From NCBI GenBank assembly GCA_013400115.1, contig VXBP01009331.1, positions 181,896 to 245,895 on the forward strand: a DNA stretch of 64,000 bases. The letters are read 5' to 3'. A program made the translations under genes and the position numbers. The notes under the pieces are model-generated. The model had not been told where the DNA came from, ran no database searches, and was given only the letters and a program-made list of their open reading frames with translations. Of the stretch, positions 45,761 through 57,503 are shown piece after piece; the first letter of the stretch is position 1, and each line of letters starts with the position of its first letter. The DNA is from Rhinopomastus cyanomelas. Lineage: Eukaryota; Chordata; Aves; Bucerotiformes; Rhinopomastidae.

Positions 45761-48499
45761 CTGTCTGCTTATCGCTGAAGCCATGATAAGCATCCTTTCC
45801 TTTCTCTGTGTTTTATGAGGAGTCTCTGCTTTTCAAAGAGTAATGCAGATTTGGATAACCACAGCAGCCTGATCTGCAGCTTGATCTGTCCTCTTGTCCC
45901 AGGACACATTCACTGAAGATTCATGCTGGTTTCCATCAAAGATTTATGTGATACTAAAAATTGTAATTAAATGCTCTTGTAAGTGCTTTGTTATTATCAG
46001 CATTTAGCTCATTTTTTTAGACGCAGAAATTAAATGCCTGTGCATCAGTGAACAGACCATGCTGGGGTAGCATTAGTACAGCAGCACTGACAGACCCTCC
46101 CAGCTGCTGGTTTGCCAAAGAGGAAAGAAAGCTGTTCCACCGTCACTTGTCTGTGTTCCCACTTGTGCTGTATCATTTGATGCAGGTCACCACTTTTCAC
46201 ACGAGGCTGCTGCCTAGATACTTACAGCTCCAACTTAAACAGATTGAAATTATCAAGAGAGTATTCTGAATTTGAAAATACAAGCCTAAATGAACTTAAT
46301 GCTTTGATGGTAAACATGCAGGCAAGTGAGTTCCTTCACTGACAGGACTGTCTGGTTTGGTTGGCAATGCAGAGAGTTACAAAACTTTGCCACAGGTCAG
46401 GTTGCTAGAACCAGAGAAGGCTTGGTCAGAAAAAGGGTGGGGGGGAACCCTACCAAAAAAAGCAAAAAATGAAATGCCTTTATACTTAATGTAAAAACCT
46501 TTCACACTTCAGCTTTAACTAACAACAACAAATATCTCTTCACAAGGGAAAATTGTGGCAGATGCTGTTGAAGTCTCAGCATATCAAAGCAGTGAACTGT
46601 ATTTGGCTTTAGCAATAGAAATAACTTGCCTGAGATATTTTTTCCCATGCAAAAGCCAGATTCCTGTAGTAAGTTGGTAACTATTTCATTAACTCTTCCC
46701 CCAATTAATTTAACAATGAATTAAAGTTTATTTTAAACTCAACTAGTTTATCACATTTCCAGTTAGGGTCTCTTATCAAGTGACTTTTGAGGTAACGTCT
46801 CTGATGTCTGAGCTTACACGGATGTTTCATGGAGAATTTTCCTCCTCTGCTGACAGTGTGGCTTTCCAAGACTTATGATTCTATACAATTTCACAGTAGC
46901 TAGAAAGGAGGAGGGAATGGATTATTCAGCAGAGCAAACTAAAACGCCTGTGGGAGTTGCAGTGAACACTGAAGGAGGGAACATACTGAGAAACTAATGT
47001 TAGCTTTCAATGAAGGGCTCATTTGAGAGACCCAGTCCTGCCCAGTGGTGATTTGGGGTCCATGCTGGGCCTATTGGTGTCCCCATGGTCCTGAGATGCA
47101 ATATCTGTAGGAAGATGGTGCCCTGTGGGAACCATGTGAACGGAGTGCATCAATGTAGTTGGCAGCAACAGCACTCAGCCCTTGTGAGAGTGGGACAGAG
47201 CAGGAGAGAGATGATACTGTCTCTCGTGGGGGTCCTCCAGCACAGCCAAATCACTCACCCTAAGGCTGCTGCCTCAGCTACTGGCTGTGTTTTGCTGTTA
47301 ATGGAGGGGAGTTTTGAACCCATGCTGACAAAGTTCCTGGTGGAAGCACATTTTTTGGAAAGCATGGGACAATCCCTTCTCTGCCCCACTGTTCATCCTG
47401 TCCTGCCTCTCTTCTGCAAGTTGTCACACTTGTGTCTGACAAGTATGAATTTTGGTGTAGTAAAATGTTTTGTTTTTCTCCTGCTTTTCTGGTCCATGGA
47501 TCTCTAGTGCCACCACTAACTAGGAAAAAAATATTTGTCTAACAGTATCTCCAAGCCAGGACTTGGGGACTGTTGGCAACTCGAGCTGTGGCTGCATCTG
47601 GCCCAAGCTCCTCTCCTGCCATGAAATAATTGAAGTAATTTCCTGCAAGTCGATACCTGAGGTAAATCAATATGTACTTCTGTGAGTGTTAGAATTAATG
47701 AAGATTGGACTGTGATGGAGTTGTATTTTATGATTGCAGTCTCCAATGTCTACTGAAGTAAAAAGTCCAAATGAAATTTCTTGTGCGGTTGAGGAACTGC
47801 AAATCCGTCTCTGCAGGTTTTCTGTTCAGGATGACTGTGTTACAGCTTTTCCTTTAGCAGAGGTACTGATTGGGCTTTTTTTTTTCTCCCCCAGTTTCCT
47901 ATTTCACTGAAACTGAAGGAGTGGCCTTGGAGATTTTTATCCTTCTATTTAATGTGTTTGAAACTGGCTAGTAGGTTCAAAGGTAACTGGGGAAAGGAAT
48001 AGTGGATTATTGCATGCAGACATAGTGTAACTGGATGAGACTTCTTTCTCCAAGAAGCCAGGTTAAAAAGAGGCAGGAAAGGTTTCCTGCAGACTCTTAC
48101 CTGGTCTGAGGGAATGAGAGGGCTGGAGAACAAGGCTGTTTTCTATCATGTTTGTAAATAGAAGGGAAGATAGAATAAACACAGATGCTTTAACTCCACA
48201 GAGCCCGAGGGTTTGTTTGCAGAGCAGATTTGAGAAGGCAGGGGGGTCATTGTTAAAGCTTTACTGACCACTTTGGGATACACAGTATTTACCCTACTCC
48301 TAACTGGCAGCTGCAGCTTGTGAAGGAGCTCTTGGACTTGCCATGAGTACATTGACTGCTGTCTGAAATGGTAACTGAGTTTGAAGCAGAATTAAAAAAA
48401 AGGTTAAAAACAGAAACCTTGACCCTCATCAGGACAGGTTTTAAGGGCAAAATGGAGCTAAATGTCTTAAGCTGTGTAAGAGATTCGTGCATGAGTGCC
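45761..48499. other. 2.7-kb unique stretch
   Basis: No repeat family or exon recognised. The 140-codon plus frame at 47085-47507 lacks any motif I know and is not called. Confidence 0.45.
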
Positions 48500-48705
48500 T
48501 TGAGTACTGTGTACAGCTTTGGCCAGCTAGCCTGAAGGAGGTTATAGCACCTTCACAGAAGGGAGAGAGGGAATGTCAACTAAAACGATAAAGTGAGTTA
48601 ATCAGACTGAGGAGGGTCTTAAAAGATCCGGGTTTCTTCAGTTTGGAGAAAAGGTTGAGGAGTGAGGTGATGGAAGTTTGCAAAATCATGAAGGCACCAC
48701 ATACA
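48500..48705 (+). mobile_element. possible ancient CR1 fragment
   Basis: 'gccttgagtactgtgtacag', then 'ttcagtttggagaaaaggtt' and 'ggtgatggaagtttgcaaaa' followed by 'tcatgaaggc' follow the CR1 ORF2 C-terminal order (LEYCVQ..., then FSLEKR..., then the ...YKIMK-like part of some older CR1s). Divergence is high and the 3' end is missing. Confidence 0.5.
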
Positions 48706-49553
48706 GATTGTTGGAACTGTCATTCATTCATCAATTTCAGAATGCAAGAATTGAGGGGCTCCCACAAATGGGTTTATACACTTCACTCACAAGAGAGAAG
48801 TACAATATATTTATTGATAAAAAAGTAATTGTATTGATAAAAAAGTAAAACAAAATGTGACCAGTACATGCCACTTCTAAACCAGATATGATGGCAAGGT
48901 ACACTGGATTATTTACTGCATGGAGGACAGGGTCAGACAAAGCTGTCAGGAGATCTCCAGTTTAAAAGGCACAGTCTTTAAAGTCTCCTTAATGAAGCCA
49001 CTTACCGAGGAGCCACTGCAGCAAGGAATCTCTCGGCTCTTTGGAGAAGTTTCCTTGTGAGGGGTCCCTGCCTAAGAAGTAGTCCTGGCAGCCAGCTGTC
49101 ACTCAGGAGAGCTCAAGGGGCTCTTGGGCTGCCCACTGTTTATGGGAGTGAGATGATTGACTCAGAGTCAAAACTACAGACCAAACTGACCTGGAGCTTA
49201 TTGCTGAAGTCAGCCCTTGGCTGTTGGTTACCTGTTTGCCCTGGATCCATATTGAGCAGGTTGCAAACCCTGCACCTCCAGGCCTTGTTATTGTATTGTT
49301 AGCTGGAAGCAGAGCACAGGAGGGAAGGGAGAGGTTAAGCATACCATCACAGGAGCATTAGATGAAAATGGTAGTAGATAAATTTTGAACATACTAAAAA
49401 GGGTATTTTACACTGAAAATTGTGAACTAACATTACTACTACAGGAAACTGTGGACTTGATAGTATCAGCAGGTTACATTCCTTGAGTTCTTGTGGCATC
49501 CTGAGCTCATTGTAAGTCACAAACTAGCACAAAGGAGGAAGTGATAATGTATA
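48706..49553. other. no recognised feature
   Basis: Contains a 20-bp-period duplication of 'tattgataaaaaagtaa' at 48812-48848. Otherwise it is unique sequence. Confidence 0.45.
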
Positions 49554-49597
49554 AATGATCTTTCAAGGTCCCTTCCAATCCCTAATGATTCTATGAT
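49554..49597 (+). mobile_element. 44-bp CR1 tail
   Basis: Only the extreme 3' end of a young CR1: 'aatgatctttcaaggtccc', then 'aatccctaatgattctatga'. This is a near-minimal insertion, truncated almost at once after reverse transcription began. Confidence 0.9.
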
Positions 49598-49949
49598 AAA
49601 ACCACTGTTAGGTTGCAGAGTGTCACCTGGTCTGTGTAAAAAGGCAATAATCAGGTGCTCCCAAACCTCAGTCTGGCGTGATTACAAAGCCAAGGCACAG
49701 TGGTTAGAACCATGATCGGGTTCTTTCTTTAAAAGTGGATTACAGATTTTTCTCATCCTGCCTTTGCATGTTGTCTTGAGCTGTATGTTAAACTGTGGCC
49801 AATGGTGGCCAACTAATTGCACAAGGAAAATGTTGAAGATATTTTTTACAGTGACACCTGTGACTTCACTTCAGCCTACACTGCCAATCAGATTGTCTTT
49901 GACAAAATGCCTGTCTCTGGTTTCAGCACCACTACAGGAATATTGAGTG
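49598..49949. other. no recognised feature
   Basis: Unique spacer without a recognised repeat. Confidence 0.45.
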
Positions 49950-50112
49950 AAAAGATGAAGCTTGTAGAAGGAAAGGCTGAGTGAGCTGGGTCTCTTTAGC
50001 TTGAAGAATAGGAGACTGAGGGGTGACCTCATTAGTGTTTATAAATGTGTAAAGGGTGAGTGTCAGGAGGATGGAGCCAGGCTCTTCACAGTGTCATCTA
50101 ATGTTATACAAG
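49950..50112 (+). mobile_element. CR1, 5' half of a split copy
   Basis: Plus-strand young CR1 ORF2 C-terminus ('gaaaggctgagtgagctgg' through 'caggctcttcacagtgtcat') that breaks at 'ctaatgttatacaag'. The copy resumes at 51414 with 'ggcaaggggcaatgggtg', exactly the next part of the element. The two halves are one insertion separated by the 1.3-kb sequence between them. Confidence 0.95.
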
Positions 50113-50221
50113 TGTGGTGGGTTCAAGACCACAATTAAAGGAGAAGAAAACAAAGCAGTTAGTCTCGATGAGATCTCGGATAGAATTTGCCAGACAATGA
50201 ATAGCTTAGGGAAAATGGAAA

Positions 50222-50230
50222 AGGTTTTAT
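50222..50230 (-). promoter_or_regulatory. polyadenylation signal of the LTR-like insert
   Basis: The minus strand reads 'gagttaataaaacctttt', with a canonical AATAAA about 110 bases before the element's 3' end, a normal position for R/U5. Confidence 0.55.
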
Positions 50231-51278
50231 TAACTCTATACAGAAAAGAAGAAAAGGTTAAGCAAGTAAGTGCCCACAAACTAAAACTGTGTCACAAATA
50301 CCATCACATATTCTGAGAAAAATGCAATGGGAGATCACTGTAGTCTCAGTCCTTGTTTTTTTAAATTAGAGACCTGAGGAAAGAACATGTCAGTCAAGTA
50401 GAGACAGGTATCACAATCCTCTCTATTCTCTGTTATGTATCACTGCTCTTGCCTGCAGATGCCAGACTCTTGGCCATCCAGACTGGTGAACTCCGCAGTT
50501 CTTCAGCGCAGCTTTTCCAGCACGACACTGATCGTGCAGGCCTGATTCCTGAGCACCTGAACTGCATCACTCAGTGCAGGAGACATGCTTTCAAACATGA
50601 CCCAGACTCTGTCTTCCATGCCCAAGGTTTAAGGATTCTAAAGTTATTCTCCTTTCTTCAGCTAAGCACAAAGGAATTCTCAGATGCCTCTCTTAAGGCT
50701 CCTTCTGTCCCCGATGCTCGAGCATCTCCAGTTTTTCTCAGTGGTAGAAATGACAGTCTCTCTTCCTGCTGTTCAGTGTTTTCTAAGATGGCAGCAATGA
50801 CCGCATGGCTGCATCAGCAAGGCCCCACACTCCACAAACATGGTCAAGAGTGTCCTATGACCCTCACATCTCCTTTCTCCTCCTGCCTCAGCTACACGGG
50901 GGAAAGGAAAGAATTCTTCAGCTCACCACAGGTCGCTGAAACGTTGCAGAAATCGGCACTAGTTCTTGCTTCTCCAATTCATGGTGCAAGCAGGTGCCGG
51001 AGCCGCAGGGCCGTGCGGATGGTGGTGGGGCTGCCGCTCTCCACCCCACCATCCACGGGAGCACTGCGGGCTGGGGAAGTGGAGCTGTCGCCCTCCCACC
51101 CTCGCTGTTTACAGGAGGGCTATGGGGCCAGGGCCAGCCACTGTGTCTCCTCCATCCCGTCTCCTTTCTTCCCCCTACCCTGGAAAGAGAGGTGGTAAGG
51201 GTTGGTGCCAGGGCCAAAGCCCCCTACTGGAATGAAAACTCCAGCAAAAAGAGGCAGGGCTGGATCATCAGCCCTCTT

Positions 51279-51287
51279 TTATAGTGT
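51279..51287 (-). promoter_or_regulatory. TATA box of the LTR-like insert
   Basis: The minus strand reads 'actataaaagaggg' around here, a strong TATA match about 125-135 bases from the element's 5' end on that strand. Confidence 0.55.
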
Positions 51288-51413
51288 CACCTAATCCACC
51301 TCCCCCAGGACAGGTCACTGTGGGGGGGTCCTCTTAAGGCAACATGCATCTTTTTCTTCCTGAGAGCACAAATCTATACATCTGAAAATTCCGGTAATTT
51401 TCAAACTGCAACA

Positions 51414-51669
51414 GGCAAGGGGCAATGGGTGTGAGCTGGAACACAGGAGGTTCCCCATCAGAGTGAGAAGGATCTTCCCAGTGAGGGTGAGGGAGCATTG
51501 GAAGGGGCTGCCCAGGGGGGTTGTGGAGTCTCATTCTCTGGAGACGTTTAAAACCCACCTGGATATGTTCCTGTGTGACTTGGTCTAGGTGATCCTGCTG
51601 TGGTTTGGGGATTCGATTAGATGATCTTTCAAGTTCCGTTCCAATCCCTAATGTTCTATGATTCTGTGA
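51414..51669 (+). mobile_element. CR1, 3' half of the split copy
   Basis: Resumes the copy begun at 49950: 'caaggggcaatgggtgtg', ORF2 C-terminus, UTR, and 'tctatgattctgtga' end. Differences such as 'gattcgattagatg' in the UTR show moderate age. The CR1 must be older than the insert that splits it. Confidence 0.95.
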
Positions 51670-52730
51670 AGGCAGTGACTCTGATTTGAGAGAGAAAAGA
51701 GGATTGTATTCAGATGGTAGTTACCAAAATCAACATAACTGCATTTTGTGTGTGCGATCCTAGCACCCTGACCTCAAAGAGAAAATGTCTGAGAGTCTGA
51801 GGGTGGTAAGCTAGTTCTGAAACAATTCTTGAAGAATTTTTAAATTGGCTTTCCAAGAAGTAGCAATAAATTAAAAGTCCATTTTAAGCAAGGTGCTGAA
51901 ATAGAAGAAAAAGAAACTGTGTTCTAAAATGATGGCTCTCAAAGTGGAATTGTCTTGAAGGCAGCAAGAATAACAACAGAACTACCTTTGTTGTGTGTTA
52001 TACAGTACAACGTGTTACTGTCTCACATCGTGCTAATGGTCTATCCTAAAAATTACCTAAGTCTTTAAGAAATCTGTCCTTACACTGAGGGTGGGGGAAA
52101 CTGCAGCCAGGTCCAGGGTTGCTGATATTGTCGTTGTCAAAGAGACGTGCGAGTGCTGCAGGCTGGTTGGGGCACATGCAGGGTTACTGGACAGGGTGTT
52201 GTGTGGACCCCTGGTTTCTTCCCTTTGGTGGGTTATTCCTGAATGTTCTCTGCTTTTGCCACACCAGGCAGCAAATTAAGGGCCATACGGGACATTGATC
52301 TAACAGTTTATGAAGAAGAGTAGGAAAATATTTAGAGTCAGGAGCCATCAGAAGAGGATAAAGGGGCTTAGAATCACTAAAAGCAATTTTGGTTGAACAG
52401 CTTGACTAGTTAATGTATTAGACTGCTTAGCTGGTAACTTGTAGGAAGCAGAAAAACAGATTTTTGAAATTTTAAAATGTCTACCTAATAGTGAAAGGAA
52501 GCAGAGACATGGATAGGTAAAGGCAGGGTTAATAGGGGCTGGATTTGTAACAGTAGAGCAAACTGAATTACAGAAAAAAGAATTGGAAGAGAATGAGAAA
52601 CTCACGATAAGAAGACAAGAATAATAATTTAGTAGCTAGATGGTAAAAATCAGATTGAACAGATGAACTCAATGAGAATTAGCACTGTTATAATTTATGA
52701 AGCCCCACACAGTAAAGTTTCTAATTCAAA
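51670..52730. other. no recognised feature
   Basis: Unique sequence. Frames near 52091-52605 have no motif. Confidence 0.45.
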
Positions 52731-52825
52731 TGTGACTTGGTCTAGGTGATCCTGCTGTTGCAGGGGGATTGGACTAGATGATCTTTCGAGGTCCCTTGCA
52801 GTCTGTAATGATTCTATGATTCTGA
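52731..52825 (+). mobile_element. short CR1 3' tail
   Basis: Plus-strand young CR1 UTR: 'tgtgacttggtctaggtgat', 'ggattggactagatgatc', ending 'aatgattctatgattctg'. Only about 95 bases, all non-coding. Confidence 0.95.
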
Positions 52826-53117
52826 TAGATTCTAGTTCAAACGTCTGATAGCATTAAAATGCTAGTTTTGGTACTTGTAGTATGCATGTGCTGCACAAGC
52901 AACATATAGCAAATAACAGCAAGTAAGCCACTGTCTGCAGGAAGTTAAAACTCACTAATTTTCATGTTTCTTCCTTGATTGCTGTTCAACTCTCTTCAGT
53001 CTTAACAGTCTTAAAACAATGCGACATCTTTCCAGATCTACCTTCTTCCTGTGAAGGTCTGTATATGTTTCTACTACAGAGAAGAGTCTTCTGTCTTTGT
53101 AGGGTCCTGTGTTACTG
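52826..53117. other. no recognised feature
   Basis: Unique spacer. Confidence 0.45.
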
Positions 53118-53486
53118 TCACAGAATTACACAACATTAAGAATTGGAAGGGGCCTCAAAAGATCATATAGGCCAATCCCCCTGCCTCAGCAGGATCACCT
53201 AGACCAAGTCACACAGGAATATCTATGGACTCCAGAAAATGAGATTCCACAATCCCCGTGGGCAGCCCCTTCCGCTGCTCTGTCACCTTCACTGGGAAGT
53301 TCCTTCTCAGATTGATGTGGAACCTCCTATGTCCCAGCTCATACTCATTGCCCCTTGTCCTATCATTAGATGACACTGAGAGGAGCCTGGCTCCATCCTG
53401 TTGACACCCACCCTTCATGCATTTATGAACATTAATGAGGTCAGTCCTCAGTCTACTCAAGAGACCCAGCTCTCTTAGCCCTGTCA
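53118..53486 (-). mobile_element. CR1 3' fragment
   Basis: Minus-strand CR1: 'tcacagaattacacaacat' terminus through 'gagacccagctctcttagcc'. The ORF2 C-terminus reads RTRGNEYELGHRRFHINLRR, with a lost codon in the following NFPVKVTEQ block. The UTR shows a small deletion after 'cacaggaatat'. Confidence 0.95.
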
Positions 53487-54964
53487 AATTTCAGTCCTGC
53501 TGAGTGTGACCTCAGTTTCTCACCACAGAGAGGTAGGGAATCTTTCTAGGTAAGAAAGGTTTTCACAGAAATATTAGAATTTATGCTATGGGGTAGTTTT
53601 GCAAGCAATGTATTTATTTACTCATATAGATGAAGTCAGAAGGCAAAATTATTTCTTTGCACACTCATTTTTGAGGAAGAAACAATTTTTTTGTGAATTG
53701 GTGCATTTGGACAGCCAGAAGAGCTAAGGTCTAATCTAAATCCCATTTAATCAACGTGCTCCTGAATCCTGTTGGATTGAGTTGGCTTCATGTCAAAGTA
53801 CAAACTGGAAAGAAAGAGTTTTCAAATCACTCCTTTTCATGATAAATTTTCTCTGAATATTCATCGTATTGTTTCTTTGTCCAGACATTGTGTTGGCTTT
53901 GTGAATACTGCGGGCCAGACATGAAAAATCTTATTGTTGTTTGGATTGGTCTTGTGGCTATGGCCACAGCTTGTTCAAATGATCAATGTTTTTACAGCAA
54001 TTTTTAAGGGCTGTAAAGACAACCTGAGTACTGATGGTTGTGCACTGTAAGCTGCTGCACTTTGCAGAAGTCTGGTTGACTCTGATGTGTGTGTGTGTGT
54101 GTCTGTTCACTTACGCAGTTATCTTGGTGTAGGCACGAGATGAAGGTTTATATATATAGGAAAATGCATACAGATGATTTTTTTCCCCCCAAAGATCAAT
54201 GGGTTTTAGGCAGGAAAGTGAACCAGACGTGTTGCCTGAAGAGATTTCCTTGTGAGTCTTTAATCATCTTGGCTTTGATATGGACATCTATCATTGTGTC
54301 CCACATAGCATGAACACACTGGTGCTATTTATCAAAGATACATCTGAAACAATCATTTCTGCTTCCACTTTTGCATTAAATCCAAATATGGGACATTAAA
54401 AATGATGAAATCATAGCTGTTGCTCAGACTGCACATGTCTGAAAACTTTCTAGTTCATTAGAGATCTGAGATAAATTCTATCTGAGCTGTTCTCTTTGCT
54501 CACATAAGCAGTTCAGGGTTGGGGTAGTGGAGGAGAAGCAGAAAAAGTTTGAAAAGCCTACAGACTAAAACATGATGTGCGTGTCAGTGTTGAATACTGA
54601 CTGTTGAAGTGCTCTTTACTTTTGTCATTCTTTTGGGGCTTGAACTTTAAGTGCAAAAGTATAACCAGCAAGTATTTTAGTCTTAAAATTTGCACAGAAC
54701 ATGAGATGTAAAGCACAGAGAGAAGGTCATGAGTTGTATGCATCTTTCTGTGGAAAAAAAACCACTAAGGAGGAAAGCCAAATAGAGGATGGACAGGACA
54801 GAAAAGTGATAACCTAGTGTGTTGCATTACACCTTCCCAGTTCACCTTGCTGCCCACTGATAGGGAACTGAGAAGCCACATAAATTCTGTTCAGCTGTAG
54901 TCATAATGGAAAATGTTAGGGACAGGACTCTGGTCCTTTTGGCCATGTTAACCACTTCTGTAAA
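53487..54964. other. no recognised feature
   Basis: Unique sequence with a short (TG)n run at 54085-54103. No exon or repeat family recognised. Confidence 0.45.
54085..54103 (+). repeat. (TG)n microsatellite
   Basis: About nine TG units ('gtgtgtgtgtgtgtgt'). Confidence 0.9.
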
Positions 54965-55181
54965 TGCCACTTGGGATATTAGAAAGCACTTCCTCGTGGA
55001 AAGAGTGATCAGAGATTGGAATGGGCAAGGAGGCAGTGGAGTACTTGTCCTTGGAGATGTTTGAGGAAAGACTGTATGTGGCACTTAGTACCATGGTCTA
55101 GCTGATGCGGTGATGTTAGGTCATGGGCTGGGCTGGATGATCTCAGAGGTCTTTTCCAGTCTCAATAATTCTGTGATTCTG
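54965..55181 (+). mobile_element. old CR1 3' end
   Basis: Plus-strand older CR1: 'attagaaagcacttcctcg', 'tggaatgggcaaggaggcag', 'gggctgggctggatgatctc', ending 'aataattctgtgattctgta'. It carries an older tail than the dominant subfamily. Confidence 0.9.
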
Positions 55182-55537
55182 TAATTTTTTGTGCAAATGA
55201 ATTCAGTTAGAAATGTACACAAGTAAGCCATCAGAAGAACTCAGGGGTGGGGTTGGGGATACACTTTTGAGCCTATAAGTTATACAGGAGTATAAGAAAT
55301 GTAATTTTTAAAGTTGCTTTTCTCGACATTCTTTGTCTGAGAGGCAGCTGAGAGCTATGAGAAATGTTTTTTAGGATTTCTTGACTCAGGTGATCTCCAA
55401 CAAGAAGAAAATGTGCTATTGATATAGTTCTGTTACTCGTTAAAAATGCTTCTTGTCTGACTGGTCTAGGCCAGAAGCACAGTATTTTCTGCTACTCTAG
55501 AACTGTACTTCTGAGATTCTGTGCATAAAATAAATGG

Positions 55538-55613
55538 AACTATCAAGGGCTGGAAGGGACCTTGGATGGTCATCTAGTCCAACCCCCTTGCTAAAGCAGA
55601 TTATCTAGAGAAG
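55538..55613 (-). mobile_element. short CR1 3' scrap
   Basis: Minus-strand CR1 UTR: 'gggctggaagggaccttgg', then 'tcatctagtccaaccccctt'. Only about 75 bases survive, without the terminal repeat. Confidence 0.8.
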
Positions 55614-56486
55614 ATGTTAATTACAATTTCCTAGAAATACAGCATTGTCCAGCTAAAACCATTTCATATTTTATCTGAACTGACAATCATTTAAATGGAA
55701 ATATTTGTGGGAGCTTTCTAGATAACAAAACCTGAAAGGGAAGTGTATTTCTCTGTTCCTTTTTGTTCAGTGCTTAGCTCATTCGCCCAGCTTCTGGAAG
55801 CACTGCCTGAAGTGATCTGTGGTTAAAAGTGCACCAATTAGTGGTTTCACCAGTTGACTTCTGTTATTTAAGCTAAAACTGGTGCTTTAAGTGGGTCTTT
55901 TGGGGAAATAGGATTTGCGATTTGTGTTGAACAGAAGCCCAGGGTAGAGGTTGGAAGGTACATCAAGGCACTCTGGTGCTTTGTGGAGGGTAAGCACCAG
56001 CAGTCCTTCAGCTGGCTTCTCATAGTCAGAGGCAGTGGCACCAGCCTGGTGGCTCCAATGACCTTAGAGCTGAGAATAAGGTTTTAAAGCTTCTATTTTT
56101 GTTAGTATGTGCTTTGCACAAATTAAATCTATCTGACTTCTGCCTTTCTCTTAATCTCAAGGGTGATGTTGTGCCATGCTATCCAAGCTGGTGCTTGGTG
56201 CTGGCTGGTGAGAAACCTGTTGCACCCCTGTCCTGCTGAGTTTAACATCCAGCTATCTCATTGTTTATAGCCCATTTTCCCATACCATCTGGAACTGAGC
56301 TTGTTAACAAAGGGTGGTCATGTCATGCATATCTTCAAGGTTTTGGTTTCCTGTATAAAGCAGCTCTTGCATTTCTTGGTAGGTCTAGGTCTGAAGCTAG
56401 GTGCTATTCATAGCAATTGATAAACAAAGAACTTGTTAGTCCTGGTTACTATTCTGGGAATTGTTGCAGTATATTTAATTTGAGGA
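55614..56486. other. no recognised feature
   Basis: Unique sequence without a recognised repeat or exon. Confidence 0.45.
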
Positions 56487-56912
56487 GGCCAACAAAGCTG
56501 GTGGAGGGCCTGGAAAATAAATCTTATGAGGAGTGACTGAAGGAGCTGGGGCTCCTTAGTTTGAAGAGGAGGAGGCTGAGAGGAGACCTCATCACTCTCT
56601 ACAACTACCTGAAAGGATGTTCTGGAGAGGTTGGTGCTGCTCTCTTCTCACAAGCAATTAGTGATAGAACTAGAGAGAATGGGTTCAAAGTACAACAGGG
56701 TAGGTTTAGACTTTGACATTAAGAAAAAATTTTGTACAGAAAAAGTGGTCAAGCACTGGAATGGGCTGCCCAGCGAGGGGGTGGAGTCACCATTCCTGGA
56801 TGTGTTTAAAGATGGTTTGGATGTGGTGTTGAGAGATACAGCTTAAAGGTGAACTTTGTAGAGTAGGGCTGATGGTTGGACTAGGTGATCCCAAGGGTCT
56901 TTTCTGTAATCA
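56487..56912 (+). mobile_element. CR1 3' fragment, other subfamily
   Basis: Plus-strand CR1 with ORF2 C-terminal features of another group: 'aggaggctgagaggagacct', then VVKHWNGLPSEGVESPFLDV in one frame, then UTR 'ctgatggttggactaggtga'. The terminal repeat is lost. It resembles the subfamily at 61281-61748 in the 'agtgatagaactagagagaa' block. Confidence 0.92.
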
Positions 56913-57503
56913 GTATGCTTACCCCTGGTGAACATTTAGAATAATAAAATACTATCATTGCCTCAAGTTTTTGTAGCCAGGTTCATTTAATCGTACTGTG
57001 TTACAGAAAGAACCCAAGCAAACCCTCTACCTTACACTTGTAATTATTCTGCTTTAATGTGAGAAGAATTCTGGGAAAACTGACAAAGCCATAACTATCT
57101 TAATTTAGGTGCCCTCTTTCCTACTCATTGCACTGCCTGGGTTTTTTTTTTTTTCTGATCATCTAATGCATTCATAATTTTCATGAGCTTTGTACCTCAA
57201 TTTTTTCCTGTAATTTAAGAAGAAAAAAACATCTAAAATACATCCACCTAAAATACATTCGAGAAAACACATTTGAACAAGCAATTGGAACTGCCTGTCA
57301 TATATTTTTTTATATCATACCTACTTCTGTTCACATTGTGCAGGAAATAAATTCTGATTTAAGTGGTAGCATGGAATGACACAAAATGCATGCAAAATAG
57401 AGACAGCCAAAGGAAACCAGAAGAAAATCTTAAACATATAAAATTGCAATAGAAAAAGAAGCATTTGAACTGGACAGATGAAAGAAGTGATTCAAGTGAG
57501 AGT
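56913..57503. other. no recognised feature
   Basis: AT-rich unique sequence with a T-run near 57141-57153. Confidence 0.45.

Larger units (their letters stand above)
50113..51413 (-). mobile_element. 1.3-kb LTR-like insertion inside a CR1
   Basis: The 1301-base insert has 'tgtggtgggtt' at its left end and 'actgcaaca' at its right, so it reads TG...CA on either strand. On the minus strand it has a TATA box (51279-51287) and an AATAAA signal near 50226, pointing to a minus-strand LTR. Flanking bases 'tacaag' and 'ggcaag' are an imperfect 6-bp duplication (four identical, including CAAG). No gag or pol is present, so it is a solo LTR or a non-autonomous LTR element. A GC-rich block lies at 50985-51190. 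TATA and AATAAA are about 1 kb apart, far more than in most LTRs, so the internal layout is unusual. I cannot name the family. Confidence 0.65.

Noticed and set aside
47085..47507. 140-codon plus-strand frame starting with a Cys-rich stretch
   Set aside because: The CNICRK start hints at a zinc finger but no further Cys/His pairs follow at the right spacing, and no splice or repeat context supports it.
50449..51198. 249-codon plus-strand open frame
   Set aside because: It lies antisense within the 1.3-kb LTR-like insertion, spans its GC-rich block where stops are scarce by composition, and has no domain pattern.
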